In this document: piece after piece, positions 26,099-34,523 of the stretch | Numbering within the stretch: the first letter of the stretch is position 1 | How the letters are laid out: every line of letters begins with the position of its first letter | NCBI GenBank assembly: GCA_910589385.1 | Contig: CAJUTU010000001.1 | Location: forward strand, 1-64,000 | Reading direction: 5' to 3' | DNA length: 64,000 nucleotides | Origin: an uncultured Lachnospiraceae bacterium | Lineage (GTDB): Bacteria > Bacillota > Clostridia > Lachnospirales > Lachnospiraceae | The notes under the pieces: generated by a model | Told to the model about the DNA's origin: nothing | Database searches by the model: none | What the model saw: the letters and a program-made list of their open reading frames with translations, nothing else | Translations under genes and position numbers: made by a program

Positions 26099-26321
26099 GT
26101 GTGCTCCCATCTTCGTCTAATACCAATACTTTCTTTTCCACAGTATCAATCGCCGCATTACATTTCTTCAAAAGAGTCATTCCTTCTTTATAAAGCCGGA
26201 AAGATTCTTCCAGATTCACGTCCTCTCCTTCCAGCTTTCCAATCACTTCTTCCAGCTTTCCAAACATTTCTTCCAAAGGAACATGCTTTTCTTCTGGTAT
26301 ATTCTGCTTCTCTTCCGCCAT
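26088..26321 (-). CDS. xseB: Exodeoxyribonuclease VII small subunit
   Basis: The 77-residue small subunit of exonuclease VII, which with XseA degrades single-stranded DNA into short oligonucleotides. It shows the family core 'LEEMFGKLEEVIGKLEGEDVNLEESFRLYKEG' (quoted parts: 'VNLEESFRLYKEGMTLLKKC'), a helical hairpin, and an N-terminal extension of about 18 Glu/Lys-rich residues. The start at 26321 follows AGGGAGG. The gene begins 11 bp after xseA. Confidence 0.95.
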   Translation of the reverse strand: MAEEKQNIPEEKHVPLEEMFGKLEEVIGKLEGEDVNLEESFRLYKEGMTLLKKCNAAIDTVEKKVLVLDEDGSTHEL

Positions 26322-26332
26322 AGATATCCTCC

Positions 26333-27547
26333 CTATCTGCGGCCAATTTGTGACCTTTTCACTGTTTTCACCTCTGCCTCCACTGCCCCGTCGGACACAT
26401 AGATACAAAGCCTGTCCCCGACTTCTGTCTGGGAAACAGACCTCACTGTCTTGCCTGATGAATCCTCCACATAAGAATATCCCTGATTCAGCTTCTTCAG
26501 CGGGGATAATCCGTTCATTCTTTCTATATAAAGTGCCAGCTTATGACGCTCATCCTTCAATCTTTTTTCCATCTGCCCCCGAAGCCTTGTCTCCAGGTCT
26601 GCGGCATACTGCCGCTGTTCATTCAATTTCTGCCGTGGATGAGTGAACCGCAGTTTCACTGCCATCTGCTCCGCACGTCGTCTTTCATTCTGGATTCTCA
26701 GCTGCATCTGCCGCCGCAGGCGAAGAGCATATTCCTGTATCTGTGCCTCACACGCTGCATATTCATAAACCGCAAGTTCAGCCGCCGCAGACGGCGTGGG
26801 CGCCCTTAAATCTGCCACAAAATCCGAAATCAGTGTATCCGTCTCATGCCCTACTGCTGAGATAATAGGAACTGTACAATCGAAGATCGCACGCGCAACT
26901 TGTTCCTCATTAAATGCCCACAAATCTTCGATAGAGCCGCCGCCCCTGCCTACAATGATCACATCCACCTGCTGCTTTTCAAGCATCCGGATTCCCCGGA
27001 CAATGCTTGGGACAGCTCCTTCTCCCTGCACCAATGCCGGATACAAAATCAACTGCACATAAGGATTCCGCCTTGCCGCAATATTCATAATATCACGCAC
27101 TGCAGCGCCTGTAGGCGCTGTCACAATGCCTACCCTTTGCACATATGCCGGGATTGGCTGCTTATATTCCGGTGCGAACATCCCCATCTCTTCCAGTTCT
27201 CTCTTTAAGGCTTCAAAACGCTCATAAAGCATCCCTGCCCCGTCCAGCACGATCTCTTTTGCATAGAGCTGATACTTCCCGTCCCGTTCATATACACTGA
27301 CAGACCCCAGAACGATCACTGTCTGTCCTTCCTGCATCCGAAAAGAAAGCCCTGCCCTGGAACCGGCAAACATCACACAGGCAATGGTGCCGGACTCATC
27401 TTTTAATGAAAAATAAATATGTCCTGAAGTATGGTACCTACAATTCGACACTTCCCCCTTGACGTAAATACGGTTTAACATAAAATCCTGGGTGAACATA
27501 TTTTTGATATAGGCATTCACCTGCCTGACTGTATAGACATTACGCAT
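26333..27547 (-). CDS. xseA: Exodeoxyribonuclease VII large subunit
   Basis: The 404-residue catalytic subunit of exonuclease VII. The N-terminal OB-fold (about 1-100, 'VYTVRQVNAYIKNMF' and 'GHIYFSLKDE') binds single-stranded DNA; the catalytic domain has 'GIVTAPTGAAVRDI' and the glycine-rich 'VGRGGGSIEDLWAFN' near 205; a long coiled coil follows (about 255-350), and a C-terminal strand ends the protein. GGAGGCC precedes the ATG, 3 bp after nusB. Confidence 0.97.
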   Translation of the reverse strand: MRNVYTVRQVNAYIKNMFTQDFMLNRIYVKGEVSNCRYHTSGHIYFSLKDESGTIACVMFAGSRAGLSFRMQEGQTVIVLGSVSVYERDGKYQLYAKEIVLDGAGMLYERFEALKRELEEMGMFAPEYKQPIPAYVQRVGIVTAPTGAAVRDIMNIAARRNPYVQLILYPALVQGEGAVPSIVRGIRMLEKQQVDVIIVGRGGGSIEDLWAFNEEQVARAIFDCTVPIISAVGHETDTLISDFVADLRAPTPSAAAELAVYEYAACEAQIQEYALRLRRQMQLRIQNERRRAEQMAVKLRFTHPRQKLNEQRQYAADLETRLRGQMEKRLKDERHKLALYIERMNGLSPLKKLNQGYSYVEDSSGKTVRSVSQTEVGDRLCIYVSDGAVEAEVKTVKRSQIGRR

Positions 27548-27550
27548 CCG

Positions 27551-27979
27551 TCAGGCCTCCTCCTTCTTCGGCTTCGTCTTGCCGCCAGCCAGCCGGGCGA
27601 GTACACCATTTACAAAGGAAGGGCCGTCCTCCCCGCTGAATCTCTTTGCAAGCTCCACGGCCTCATTGATCGCCACGCCTATCGGAATATCTTCATCCCA
27701 CTTCATCTCATACACGGCAAGGCGCAGGATAGACAAATCTACTTTATTCATCCGTTTTGTTTTCCAGCCAGTCGTTTTTTCGTTGATCAGCGTGTCAATC
27801 TCCGGCAGCCTTTCCACGATCTTCTCATACTTTGTCTGAATATATTTTCTGTCCTGGTCTGTAGCACGTTCCAGGTCTTCAAAATATAGTTTTATGTGCT
27901 CCGGCATATCATCCGGCTCGTTAAATTCTATCTGGAACAACATCTTAAAAACATGTTCTCGAAGTTCTGTTCTCTGCAT
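27551..27979 (-). CDS. nusB: Transcription antitermination factor NusB
   Basis: A 142-residue all-helical RNA-binding protein that joins NusE on boxA RNA to promote rRNA transcription antitermination. The family opening 'MQRTELREHVFKMLFQIEF' and closing 'INEAVELAKRFSGEDGPSFVNGVL' with 'FVNGVLARL' are clear. The start at 27979 follows AAAGGAG; the longer frame to 28036 does not begin at a ribosome site. It is the first gene of the long operon down to 14813. Confidence 0.97.
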   Translation of the reverse strand: MQRTELREHVFKMLFQIEFNEPDDMPEHIKLYFEDLERATDQDRKYIQTKYEKIVERLPEIDTLINEKTTGWKTKRMNKVDLSILRLAVYEMKWDEDIPIGVAINEAVELAKRFSGEDGPSFVNGVLARLAGGKTKPKKEEA

Positions 27980-28064
27980 AACAGCTCCTTTCTGGTTCGT
28001 ATTCACGGAGACATGGACTGTAATCCTTTCCGCCATCCAGGGCAGAACATTTTCCCGTGACTGG

Positions 28065-28090
28065 AAAAAGGATGTCTAACGACATCCTTT
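28065..28090 (-). terminator. Terminator after the Asp23/Gls24 gene
   Basis: Perfect 10-bp stem AAAGGATGTC / GACATCCTTT with a GTTA loop and T5 on the minus strand. It separates the Asp23 gene from nusB, which therefore needs its own promoter or read-through. Confidence 0.85.
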
Positions 28091-28156
28091 ATTATAACAT
28101 ACTCTCCTGTCTTTGCAATGAGAAACTCATTGTTATAGTGCATGGTCATGCGGATC

Positions 28157-28534
28157 TTAGTCTTCCATCTCCACCCCTGCGACACGGATATTGATGTCAG
28201 CAACCTCCAGGCCGGTCATATTCTCAATCGCACTCTTTACTCTGTCCTGTACCCTGGCAGTCACATCTACAATACTGTAGTCATACTTGATATTCAAAGC
28301 CAGCGATACGGTGACCACACCTTCTAACACATCCACCTTCACCCCTTTGGACAGCTTCTTCATCCCCAGTTTGCTGACCAGTTCATTGGTGATATTCCCT
28401 GCCATGGATGCCACTCCTTCTACTTCTGTTGCTGCAAGAGCTGCAATGATGCCAACCACGTCATCAGCAATCTTTACATCTCCAAGGCTTCCGTCATTCT
28501 GTATGTCATAAGTCATTTTTTCGTCCTTTGCCAT
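28157..28534 (-). CDS. Asp23/Gls24 family envelope stress response protein
   Basis: A protein of about 125 residues of the Asp23/Gls24 (YqhY) family. Conserved segments are 'ADDVVGIIAALAATEVEGVASMAG' (in part 'IAALAATEVEGVASMAG'), 'GVKVDVLEGVVTVSLALNIKY' and the C-terminal 'NITGLEVADINIRVAGVE'-like end (here 'MTGLEVADINIRV'). YqhY sits beside accBC or nusB in many Firmicutes and influences fatty acid synthesis and envelope stress. The start at 28534 follows AAGGAGG at a rather long spacing of 11-12 bases. It has its own promoter and terminator. Confidence 0.93.
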   Translation of the reverse strand: MAKDEKMTYDIQNDGSLGDVKIADDVVGIIAALAATEVEGVASMAGNITNELVSKLGMKKLSKGVKVDVLEGVVTVSLALNIKYDYSIVDVTARVQDRVKSAIENMTGLEVADINIRVAGVEMED

Positions 28535-28568
28535 CTTTTTCGCAACCTCCTTATGCACTCTTCTTAGT

Positions 28569-28597
28569 ATTATATCAAATATCCTGCTATTTGCAAA
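28569..28597 (-). promoter_or_regulatory. Promoter of the Asp23/Gls24 gene
   Basis: Minus strand TTGCAA or TTTGCA (28591-28597), 16-17 bp, TATAAT (28569-28574). Confidence 0.7.
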
Positions 28598-28647
28598 TAA
28601 AAACTGGATTGAATTTTCGTTATAAACATATAGCAGTAATTGATCGT

Positions 28648-30240
28648 TTAACTGCGGCCGAATTCTGAAAGCCGCAAGCCTTCATTTCTTTCCAGTGTCA
28701 TTCGGACGCTCCATTCATGGATGAACAGCAGCAGAGGCCTGTCCTTTAAATCTTTAATTTTTTTCATATCTGAAGTTCCGGTCAAGTGGGTCATGTCAAT
28801 GTCCTCATTTTCAATCCATCGGATATGCTCATAGGGCAGGTTCTCCAGAAGGATCTCGACCTTATACTCGTTTTCCAGACGGTACTTCAACACGTCAAAT
28901 TGAAGCACTCCAACCACGCCCACGATAATCTCTTCCATCCCGGTATTGTACTCCTGGAATATCTGGATGGCGCCTTCCTGGGCAATCTGGTTGATCCCTT
29001 TGACAAACTGCTTGCGCTTCATGGTATCAATCTGACGCACCCTTGCGAAATGTTCCGGCGCAAAGGTGGGAATTCCTTCATAGGCATATCGTTCTTTTGA
29101 ATTTGTCAGTGTATCTCCGATGGAAAAAATCCCTGGGTCAAAAATGCCGATAATGTCGCCGCCATAAGCCTTTTCGATCATCTTACGCTCACTTGCCATC
29201 ATCTGCTGGGGCTGGGAAAGACGTACATCTTTACCGCCCTGCACATGATAGACCGACATCCCTGCTTCAAACTCGCCAGAGCAGATACGCATGAAAGCAA
29301 TCCTGTCCCTGTGCGCTTTATTCATATTTGCCTGGATTTTAAATACAAAAGCAGAGAAATCCTTCTCTGTCATCGGGTCGATCTCCCCATGGTCTGACAT
29401 CCTCGGCAGCGGGGAGGTCGTCATTTCCAAAAAATGCTTCAGGAACGTTTCTACTCCGAAATTGGTCAGCGCGGAGCCAAAAAAAACAGGGGAAAGTTCT
29501 CCTTTTGACACCAGTTCCTGGTCAAATTCAGCCGCCGCCCCGTCCAGCAGTTCAATCTCTTCTTCCAGTTTCGCTTTCGCCTCTTCTCCTAGAAGCTCGT
29601 CCAGTTCCTGCGTTCCAAAAGGCAGCTTTTGCACCTCCCCCATACGGGTTCCTTTCTGGGTATCTGAAAACAGTTCCACTTCCTGCCTGCTCCGCTCATA
29701 GACTCCTTTAAATGCTTTTCCTGAGCCGATTGGCCAGTTCACCGGGCAGGTCGCAATCCCAAGCTCTTTCTCAATGTCGTCCAAAAGCTCAAAGGTATCC
29801 ATGGCTTCCCTGTCCATCTTATTAATAAATGTAAAAATAGGAATATGACGCATAACGCAGACCTTAAATAGCTTCCGTGTCTGCGCTTCTACGCCTTTCG
29901 ATGCATCAATGACCATAACTGCAGAGTCCGCCGCCATCAAAGTCCGGTACGTGTCCTCTGAGAAGTCCTGATGCCCCGGGGTATCCAGGATATTGATGCA
30001 GAAACCGCCGTAATTAAACTGTAGTACTGAAGAGGTCACCGAAATCCCTCTTTCCTTCTCGATCTCCATCCAGTCTGATACGGCGTGCCTGGCAGTGGCT
30101 TTTCCTTTTACCGAACCGGCCTGGTTGATGGCGCCTCCATAAAGCAGGAACTTCTCTGTCAATGTAGTCTTGCCCGCATCCGGATGGGATATGATCGCAA
30201 ATGTTCTCCGTTTCCTAATTTCGTTCGTAATCTCAGACAT
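28648..30240 (-). CDS. prfC: Peptide chain release factor 3
   Basis: A 530-residue translational GTPase that removes RF1/RF2 from the ribosome after termination. G1 'SHPDAGKTTLTEK' near residue 19, G2 'EKERGISVTSSV', G3 'ILDTPGHQDF', G4 'FINKMDRE'. The RF3-specific domains II and III follow ('FFGSALTNFGVETFL', 'GVVGVLQFDVLKYRL'). The start at 30240 follows ACAGGAG; the longer frame crosses a long hairpin. The gene sits between spoIIIAH and the Asp23 gene, an unusual insertion into an otherwise standard cluster. Confidence 0.97.
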   Translation of the reverse strand: MSEITNEIRKRRTFAIISHPDAGKTTLTEKFLLYGGAINQAGSVKGKATARHAVSDWMEIEKERGISVTSSVLQFNYGGFCINILDTPGHQDFSEDTYRTLMAADSAVMVIDASKGVEAQTRKLFKVCVMRHIPIFTFINKMDREAMDTFELLDDIEKELGIATCPVNWPIGSGKAFKGVYERSRQEVELFSDTQKGTRMGEVQKLPFGTQELDELLGEEAKAKLEEEIELLDGAAAEFDQELVSKGELSPVFFGSALTNFGVETFLKHFLEMTTSPLPRMSDHGEIDPMTEKDFSAFVFKIQANMNKAHRDRIAFMRICSGEFEAGMSVYHVQGGKDVRLSQPQQMMASERKMIEKAYGGDIIGIFDPGIFSIGDTLTNSKERYAYEGIPTFAPEHFARVRQIDTMKRKQFVKGINQIAQEGAIQIFQEYNTGMEEIIVGVVGVLQFDVLKYRLENEYKVEILLENLPYEHIRWIENEDIDMTHLTGTSDMKKIKDLKDRPLLLFIHEWSVRMTLERNEGLRLSEFGRS

Positions 30241-30267
30241 AATAATAACTCCTGTGATTTTTATTGT

Positions 30268-30326
30268 GAGGAACCGTCTGAAAATAACCTGGACACATAG
30301 TGAAGTTACTTTCATACGGTTCCCTC
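30268..30326 (-). promoter_or_regulatory. Long imperfect hairpin in the prfC leader
   Basis: Arms 30268-30288 and 30305-30326 pair over about 20 bp (GAGG-AACCGT-TGAAA-TAAC against its complement) with three mismatches or bulges and a 16-base loop. It ends about 27 bp before the prfC start and lacks a T-run, so it is not a standard terminator. Confidence 0.5.
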
Positions 30327-30396
30327 GTTACACATATTTATCAAGTTTACCACAAGAATACGTCTGCCGCAACGCCTGATTCAAAAATTCATAATT

Positions 30397-31008
30397 TCAT
30401 TCATGGATAGGCGTGATCACGATATTTTCCGGTAGAATATTTGTTTTCCGGGTAACAATATCCTCAATCTGCGCACGGTTCGCATCTGTCAGCTCTGCAG
30501 CGTCCACCACTACGTCAGCAGAGTCATTGGTAAGGCTGACAACCGCCTCCGAAAAGCCTTTGGATGCCATCAATGTCTCGATTGCCATTTCCTGTTCCGC
30601 TAATTCTGTCATGCGCACCATCTGCGATACTGCATCCTGCTTTTCTTCTTCACTGATATTTGTATTATCAATCAGCGCCTGTAAGGTTTCTTTATTCTGC
30701 GCGCGGATCTGTTCACGGGATACTTTTGCCTCTGCAACCGTTGTATTGCTTGCACCGTTGGTCAGCACCGCCTCCCCAGGAGTGCCTTCCACCTCAGAAT
30801 CATTGCTGGCAATCTCCATAGAACCTGTTTCTAAATCCTCCTCGGATATATCCAGAAGCTCCTGGTTGACCAGTTCCGTATTGACTTCTGTTGTTCCTTT
30901 GTCTGACTCGGAAAATAATTTTCCAGAGTAGTTCAGATATCCGGCAATCGCAATCATGACTGCCAGCGTTGTAATAATGATTTGGTTCTTTTTGAATAGA
31001 CGTTTCAC
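30397..31008 (-). CDS. spoIIIAH: Stage III sporulation protein AH
   Basis: A 203-residue mother-cell protein that crosses the outer forespore membrane and binds SpoIIQ in the intermembrane channel. One N-terminal transmembrane segment (about 9-26) is followed by an acidic linker and a C-terminal YscJ/FliF-like ring domain ('SKGFSEAVVSLTNDSADVVVDA', quoted in part; 'LTDANRAQIEDIVTRKT'). The start is GTG with AAGGAGG upstream. It is the last gene of the spoIIIA operon. Confidence 0.95.
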   Translation of the reverse strand: MKRLFKKNQIIITTLAVMIAIAGYLNYSGKLFSESDKGTTEVNTELVNQELLDISEEDLETGSMEIASNDSEVEGTPGEAVLTNGASNTTVAEAKVSREQIRAQNKETLQALIDNTNISEEEKQDAVSQMVRMTELAEQEMAIETLMASKGFSEAVVSLTNDSADVVVDAAELTDANRAQIEDIVTRKTNILPENIVITPIHE

Positions 31009-31023
31009 TTAAAATCCTCCTTT

Positions 31024-31677
31024 TTATGTATCTGTCCTTTTCATTATTTTTATTTTATGCGCGTCTACGCCGAATAATGCCTGAATTGCTTCTGTAATAT
31101 TTTGTATCGTCACTGCATTATCCCCTCCGTCTGCGATCACCAGCACACCCTCGATTTCCGGCGTCATCTCTTTACTGATATAAGGAGTCTGGGAGCCGTC
31201 AGAACCCTGGGTATAGACACTCGTGTTATCGGATGAACGATTCTGGGTTTCTCTTATACCGCCATTCTGATCCTCCTCAGATGTAGACTGGCTGCTGGAA
31301 GCCTGATCCTTTTCCACGATTTTCTGTCCAGAAGACTTGAGTGTGATCACCACTTCTGCGCGCCCTACGCCCTCCACATATTCCAGTGCATTCGCCAGCC
31401 GCTTTTCCAGATATTCTTCGTAAGACTCCATGGAGCCTGCATACATACCTGTTGCTTTACTTTCCTGAGCCTGAGCATCTGCATTCCCCTCCCCTGTATT
31501 TCCTGACGGTATCCCATCAAAAATCCCAGATGCCCCTTCCTCTTCTGGGTCTGAAACCGGCCACACAATGACAAGAAGCAGAAGTCCGCATAGAAATAAC
31601 AGGAGCAGTTGATTCTTATTCGGAAATTTAAAATGAGATTTTATCTGTTTCAGAAATTCACTCCATTGTTTCTCCAA
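31024..31677 (-). CDS. spoIIIAG: Stage III sporulation protein AG
   Basis: A protein of about 217 residues that forms a large ring in the mother cell-forespore channel. It has one transmembrane segment ('QLLLLFLCGLLLLVIVWPV'), then a Ser/Gly/Gln-rich linker and a ring-building motif with 'LANALEYVEGVGRAEVVITL' and 'ITEAIQALFGVDAHKIKIM'. The TTG at 31677 is preferred because GGAGG lies 9 bases upstream; the ATG at 31704 lacks a site. It overlaps spoIIIAF by 20 bp. Confidence 0.93.
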   Translation of the reverse strand: MEKQWSEFLKQIKSHFKFPNKNQLLLLFLCGLLLLVIVWPVSDPEEEGASGIFDGIPSGNTGEGNADAQAQESKATGMYAGSMESYEEYLEKRLANALEYVEGVGRAEVVITLKSSGQKIVEKDQASSSQSTSEEDQNGGIRETQNRSSDNTSVYTQGSDGSQTPYISKEMTPEIEGVLVIADGGDNAVTIQNITEAIQALFGVDAHKIKIMKRTDT

Positions 31678-32080
31678 TACTGATATCCTCCACTTTGATT
31701 TCATTTACCGGTTTCCCATAAGAAGGAGTATCTTGCCGGAGTTCGGCTTCCTCTCCATCTGTTGCAAATGTATCTTCCTGGACATATAAATACTCTTCCG
31801 GCAGAAACTCAAACAAATCCAGATCCTCAAAGTACTTTTCCTGTTCTTCAATCTCCCGTTTATACTGTTCATATTCATAGCCGTGATATAATTCTGTAAA
31901 TGTCTCTTTTACTCCAGCCAGACTCAGGACAGGTGTCAGCAACAGGATCATAAGAACCAGGCCGGTAAAGAAGCGGATATACTTTTGGTAATTTCCTCCT
32001 GGAAGTACTTCCAGCACGGCGGTGACGATGACCAGATAAAACACAATATTCTGCATCCATGTATAAATGGATTCAACCAT
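31658..32080 (-). CDS. spoIIIAF: Stage III sporulation protein AF
   Basis: A 140-residue membrane protein with two N-terminal transmembrane segments (about 10-28 and 35-55, containing 'LEVLPGGNYQKYIRFFTGLVL') and a charged C-terminal cytoplasmic or intermembrane tail. GGGAGGAAGG precedes the ATG. It is part of the SpoIIIA-SpoIIQ feeding-tube complex needed for forespore growth and late sigma-G activity. Confidence 0.92.
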   Translation of the reverse strand: MVESIYTWMQNIVFYLVIVTAVLEVLPGGNYQKYIRFFTGLVLMILLLTPVLSLAGVKETFTELYHGYEYEQYKREIEEQEKYFEDLDLFEFLPEEYLYVQEDTFATDGEEAELRQDTPSYGKPVNEIKVEDISIGETME

Positions 32081-32100
32081 ATCTTCCCTTCCTCCCGTCT

Positions 32101-33366
32101 TTATGATGTGGAAGACGCGATCACTGTAATGGTGATCAGAAACAGAATCAACGTCGTATACAATACTTTCAGCATCAATCCATAGCCCTCACTGACGCTT
32201 CGGATGCACCCTGTAATCCGTTTATCTGATACAGGCTGTACCATAGCGGCTGCAAATTTGTATAACATGGTCATGGCTGCCATCTGGACGACTGGAATGC
32301 TGCAGATTAAGATCAGGATCACTGCTCCCGCCATCCCGATCCCATTTTTGATCAGCACTGCAGTGCCAAGAAGTACATCCGCTACACCTCCAAATACATT
32401 ACCAAGTGCAGGGACTGCTTCCACAGCCTTTGTCAGTGTACTGCGCTTTAAATGATCAATGGTCGGTGATAACAGCCCCTGAATGACATTCAGCCCGACC
32501 ACACCGCCCAGCATCGTCCTGAGGATCCAAGTAATGATTTTCCGGATCAAATCTGCCAATTCTGTGAGAAGATGCTCTCCCGCCAGATAATTCATGACCT
32601 GAATCATAATATAGATATTGATCAGCGGCAGCAAAAGCCTTAGAATCAACACTTCTACCAAATAGATCAGGATCAGCACCAGATTATAGAACATAAGAGA
32701 GCTGCTGCTTCCTGCTGCAATGCTTACTGCCATAAAATATCCCGGGCAAAGGAGCCGCATAAAATCAAGAAGAGCTTCTAACTTCCCTTCCAGCCCTTCC
32801 ATCGCTACCCGGAATGTTGTCAGGCACATGGTGATCAACAGCATGTACAATACATAAAAGCCAATCTCCGAGACCTGCCTGCTTTGAAACGCCCCGGAAA
32901 AATTTGTAAATACAGCCGCGATCACCGCAATCATCAGCATGTATATCAGGTTCTGCCGATTCGTCTGGAATTCATAGCCAATCTGGTCGCCAATATATTG
33001 CAGCAGGAGCTTGCCTGTATCCTTTAGATCCCCACTCATCATAGAGGACATCACATCTTCGAACCGCAGTCTTTCTTTCGGAAACAGATCCTTTAATTTT
33101 GTATCAAGCTGCGAAAAATCAAATTCATCCAGCATTTTTTCCCCGGCCTGCTCTTGGATTTTCATAAGTTCTTCAGAATCCAGTTCCTGCGCGGATACCT
33201 GTCCTTCCTCATAAACAGACATTTGATTATCCTCCGCACTCCCGTTTTCCCCGGCTGAGTATACTAAAATTTCTTGTGAGCATAAAAAAATTCCTGCTGT
33301 TACAAGAAATACCGCCGCTGATTTCCTCCATCTCTTGAAATAACCCGGATCGTTCCTGCTTTTCAT
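32101..33366 (-). CDS. spoIIIAE: Stage III sporulation protein AE
   Basis: A 421-residue polytopic membrane protein with an N-terminal signal-like segment, an acidic region (about 40-110) and at least seven transmembrane segments from about residue 140 onward ('LIYMLMIAVIAAVF', 'VVGLNVIQGLLSP', 'GGVADVLLGTAVLIKNGIG'). It is related to type III secretion export gate proteins. Its ATG overlaps the spoIIIAD stop by 4 bp. Confidence 0.95.
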   Translation of the reverse strand: MKSRNDPGYFKRWRKSAAVFLVTAGIFLCSQEILVYSAGENGSAEDNQMSVYEEGQVSAQELDSEELMKIQEQAGEKMLDEFDFSQLDTKLKDLFPKERLRFEDVMSSMMSGDLKDTGKLLLQYIGDQIGYEFQTNRQNLIYMLMIAVIAAVFTNFSGAFQSRQVSEIGFYVLYMLLITMCLTTFRVAMEGLEGKLEALLDFMRLLCPGYFMAVSIAAGSSSSLMFYNLVLILIYLVEVLILRLLLPLINIYIMIQVMNYLAGEHLLTELADLIRKIITWILRTMLGGVVGLNVIQGLLSPTIDHLKRSTLTKAVEAVPALGNVFGGVADVLLGTAVLIKNGIGMAGAVILILICSIPVVQMAAMTMLYKFAAAMVQPVSDKRITGCIRSVSEGYGLMLKVLYTTLILFLITITVIASSTS

Positions 33367-33749
33367 GACAAAAATACCCGGATTGTTTCCAGCAGCGCCA
33401 GTAAAACAGGCATTCCCAGCATCAGGATTGTCAGTTTCCCGAATATTTCCACCTGCACGGCAATGGTCTGATATCCGGCATCCTTACAGATACTGGAACA
33501 AAATTCTGCAATATACGTCACCCCGATCATTTTTAGCATAGCTGCAATATATCCGGTATCTATACTGATATATTGGCCCATCTGCTCGATTGCATCTACA
33601 AAAACCCTCAGCCTGTCCACCATACATGTAAATAGCAGGATGCTGACTGCCGCGCTCATGTAGATGCCGTATTCTGTTTTTCCGCCTTTAAACTGTACTG
33701 CAAGCAAGGCTCCGACCACACCGATAATCCCAATCTGCAACACACTCAT
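33363..33749 (-). CDS. spoIIIAD: Stage III sporulation protein AD
   Basis: A 128-residue membrane protein with four hydrophobic segments ('IGIIGVVGALLAVQF', 'IYMSAAVSILLFTCMV', 'MLKMIGVTYIAEFCSSICKDAG', quoted in part, and 'ILMLGMPVLLALLETI'). 'TYIAEFCSSICKDAGY' is the typical family core. GGAGGTGC precedes the ATG. The gap to spoIIIAC is 47 bp. Confidence 0.94.
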   Translation of the reverse strand: MSVLQIGIIGVVGALLAVQFKGGKTEYGIYMSAAVSILLFTCMVDRLRVFVDAIEQMGQYISIDTGYIAAMLKMIGVTYIAEFCSSICKDAGYQTIAVQVEIFGKLTILMLGMPVLLALLETIRVFLS

Positions 33750-33796
33750 AAATGGAGCACCTCCCCATTGTAATCACACTGTCCAAACACGTCGCC

Positions 33797-33991
33797 CTAA
33801 AGTAAAAATAGCTGCCGGATTGCCAGAAACAGATCATAAATAAACGGCAGGACCCAGGACAGGACGAGAATCAGCCCTGCAAGACTTACGAGAAATGCCT
33901 GTTCATCTCTTCCGCTATGTTTCAGAACCTGGCACAGAATGGAAACCAGAATCCCCACCGCCGCAATTTTAAAAATCAGATTGATCGTCAT
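33797..33991 (-). CDS. spoIIIAC: Stage III sporulation protein AC
   Basis: A 64-residue protein with two transmembrane segments and the conserved 'ILCQVLKHSGRDEQAFLVSL' link between them, the family signature. GAGGAGAAAGCC precedes the ATG. Confidence 0.95.
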   Translation of the reverse strand: MTINLIFKIAAVGILVSILCQVLKHSGRDEQAFLVSLAGLILVLSWVLPFIYDLFLAIRQLFLL

Positions 33992-34004
33992 GGCTTTCTC
34001 CTCT

Positions 34005-34523
34005 TCAGATTAATAATACTACCAGAAAGATACCGAACATCACTCCCAGGCAGTTTCCGATACGTTTCTTTGACGAAAGTCCTTCCCGCACTTTCTCGAT
34101 CTCCAACTCCAGCCGCCCAAGATATAATTTCAGGCTTTCACTTTCCGATGCGCAGTCCATCTGCCCAAGATATGTTCCCAGTTCTTTTAGTTGGATGGAA
34201 TGCTGGCTCTTTAAATGTAACTCTCCTAAATATCGGTCTGTTGAACGTATCCAGATTTTTAAGAATGCATCTTCCTCCCGTCCCTCTACCTGCTTTTCCA
34301 TCGCGGTCAGCCAGCGCCGGTAAGGCTCTTTCACCCGTGCAGAGACTCTGCCGAAAACTTCACTTAAAGGCGCAGAGGAATACTCCATCTCACCTTTCAG
34401 CATATAGATAACATGGCGGATATATAACAGCTTTTCCAGATAATCTTGTAATTCCATGCCATACAGGATCCCAGCACCCGTGGTTGCTGTGATGATCAAT
34501 ACTCCCCCTATGAATCTCAACAT
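34005..34523 (-). CDS. spoIIIAB: Stage III sporulation protein AB
   Basis: A 172-residue membrane protein with an N-terminal hydrophobic segment ('GGVLIITATTGAGILYG'), a helical body ('LLYIRHVIYMLKGEMEYSSAPL' is a typical segment) and a C-terminal transmembrane helix. It resembles type II secretion GspF-like proteins. GGGGGAG precedes the ATG, which overlaps the spoIIIAA end by 7 bp. Confidence 0.93.
   Translation of the reverse strand: MLRFIGGVLIITATTGAGILYGMELQDYLEKLLYIRHVIYMLKGEMEYSSAPLSEVFGRVSARVKEPYRRWLTAMEKQVEGREEDAFLKIWIRSTDRYLGELHLKSQHSIQLKELGTYLGQMDCASESESLKLYLGRLELEIEKVREGLSSKKRIGNCLGVMFGIFLVVLLI

Noticed and set aside
26210..26275. Direct repeat CTTCCAGCTTTCCAA twice within xseB
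   Set aside because: Encodes the repeated GKLEE/GKLEG helix of XseB; explained by protein sequence.
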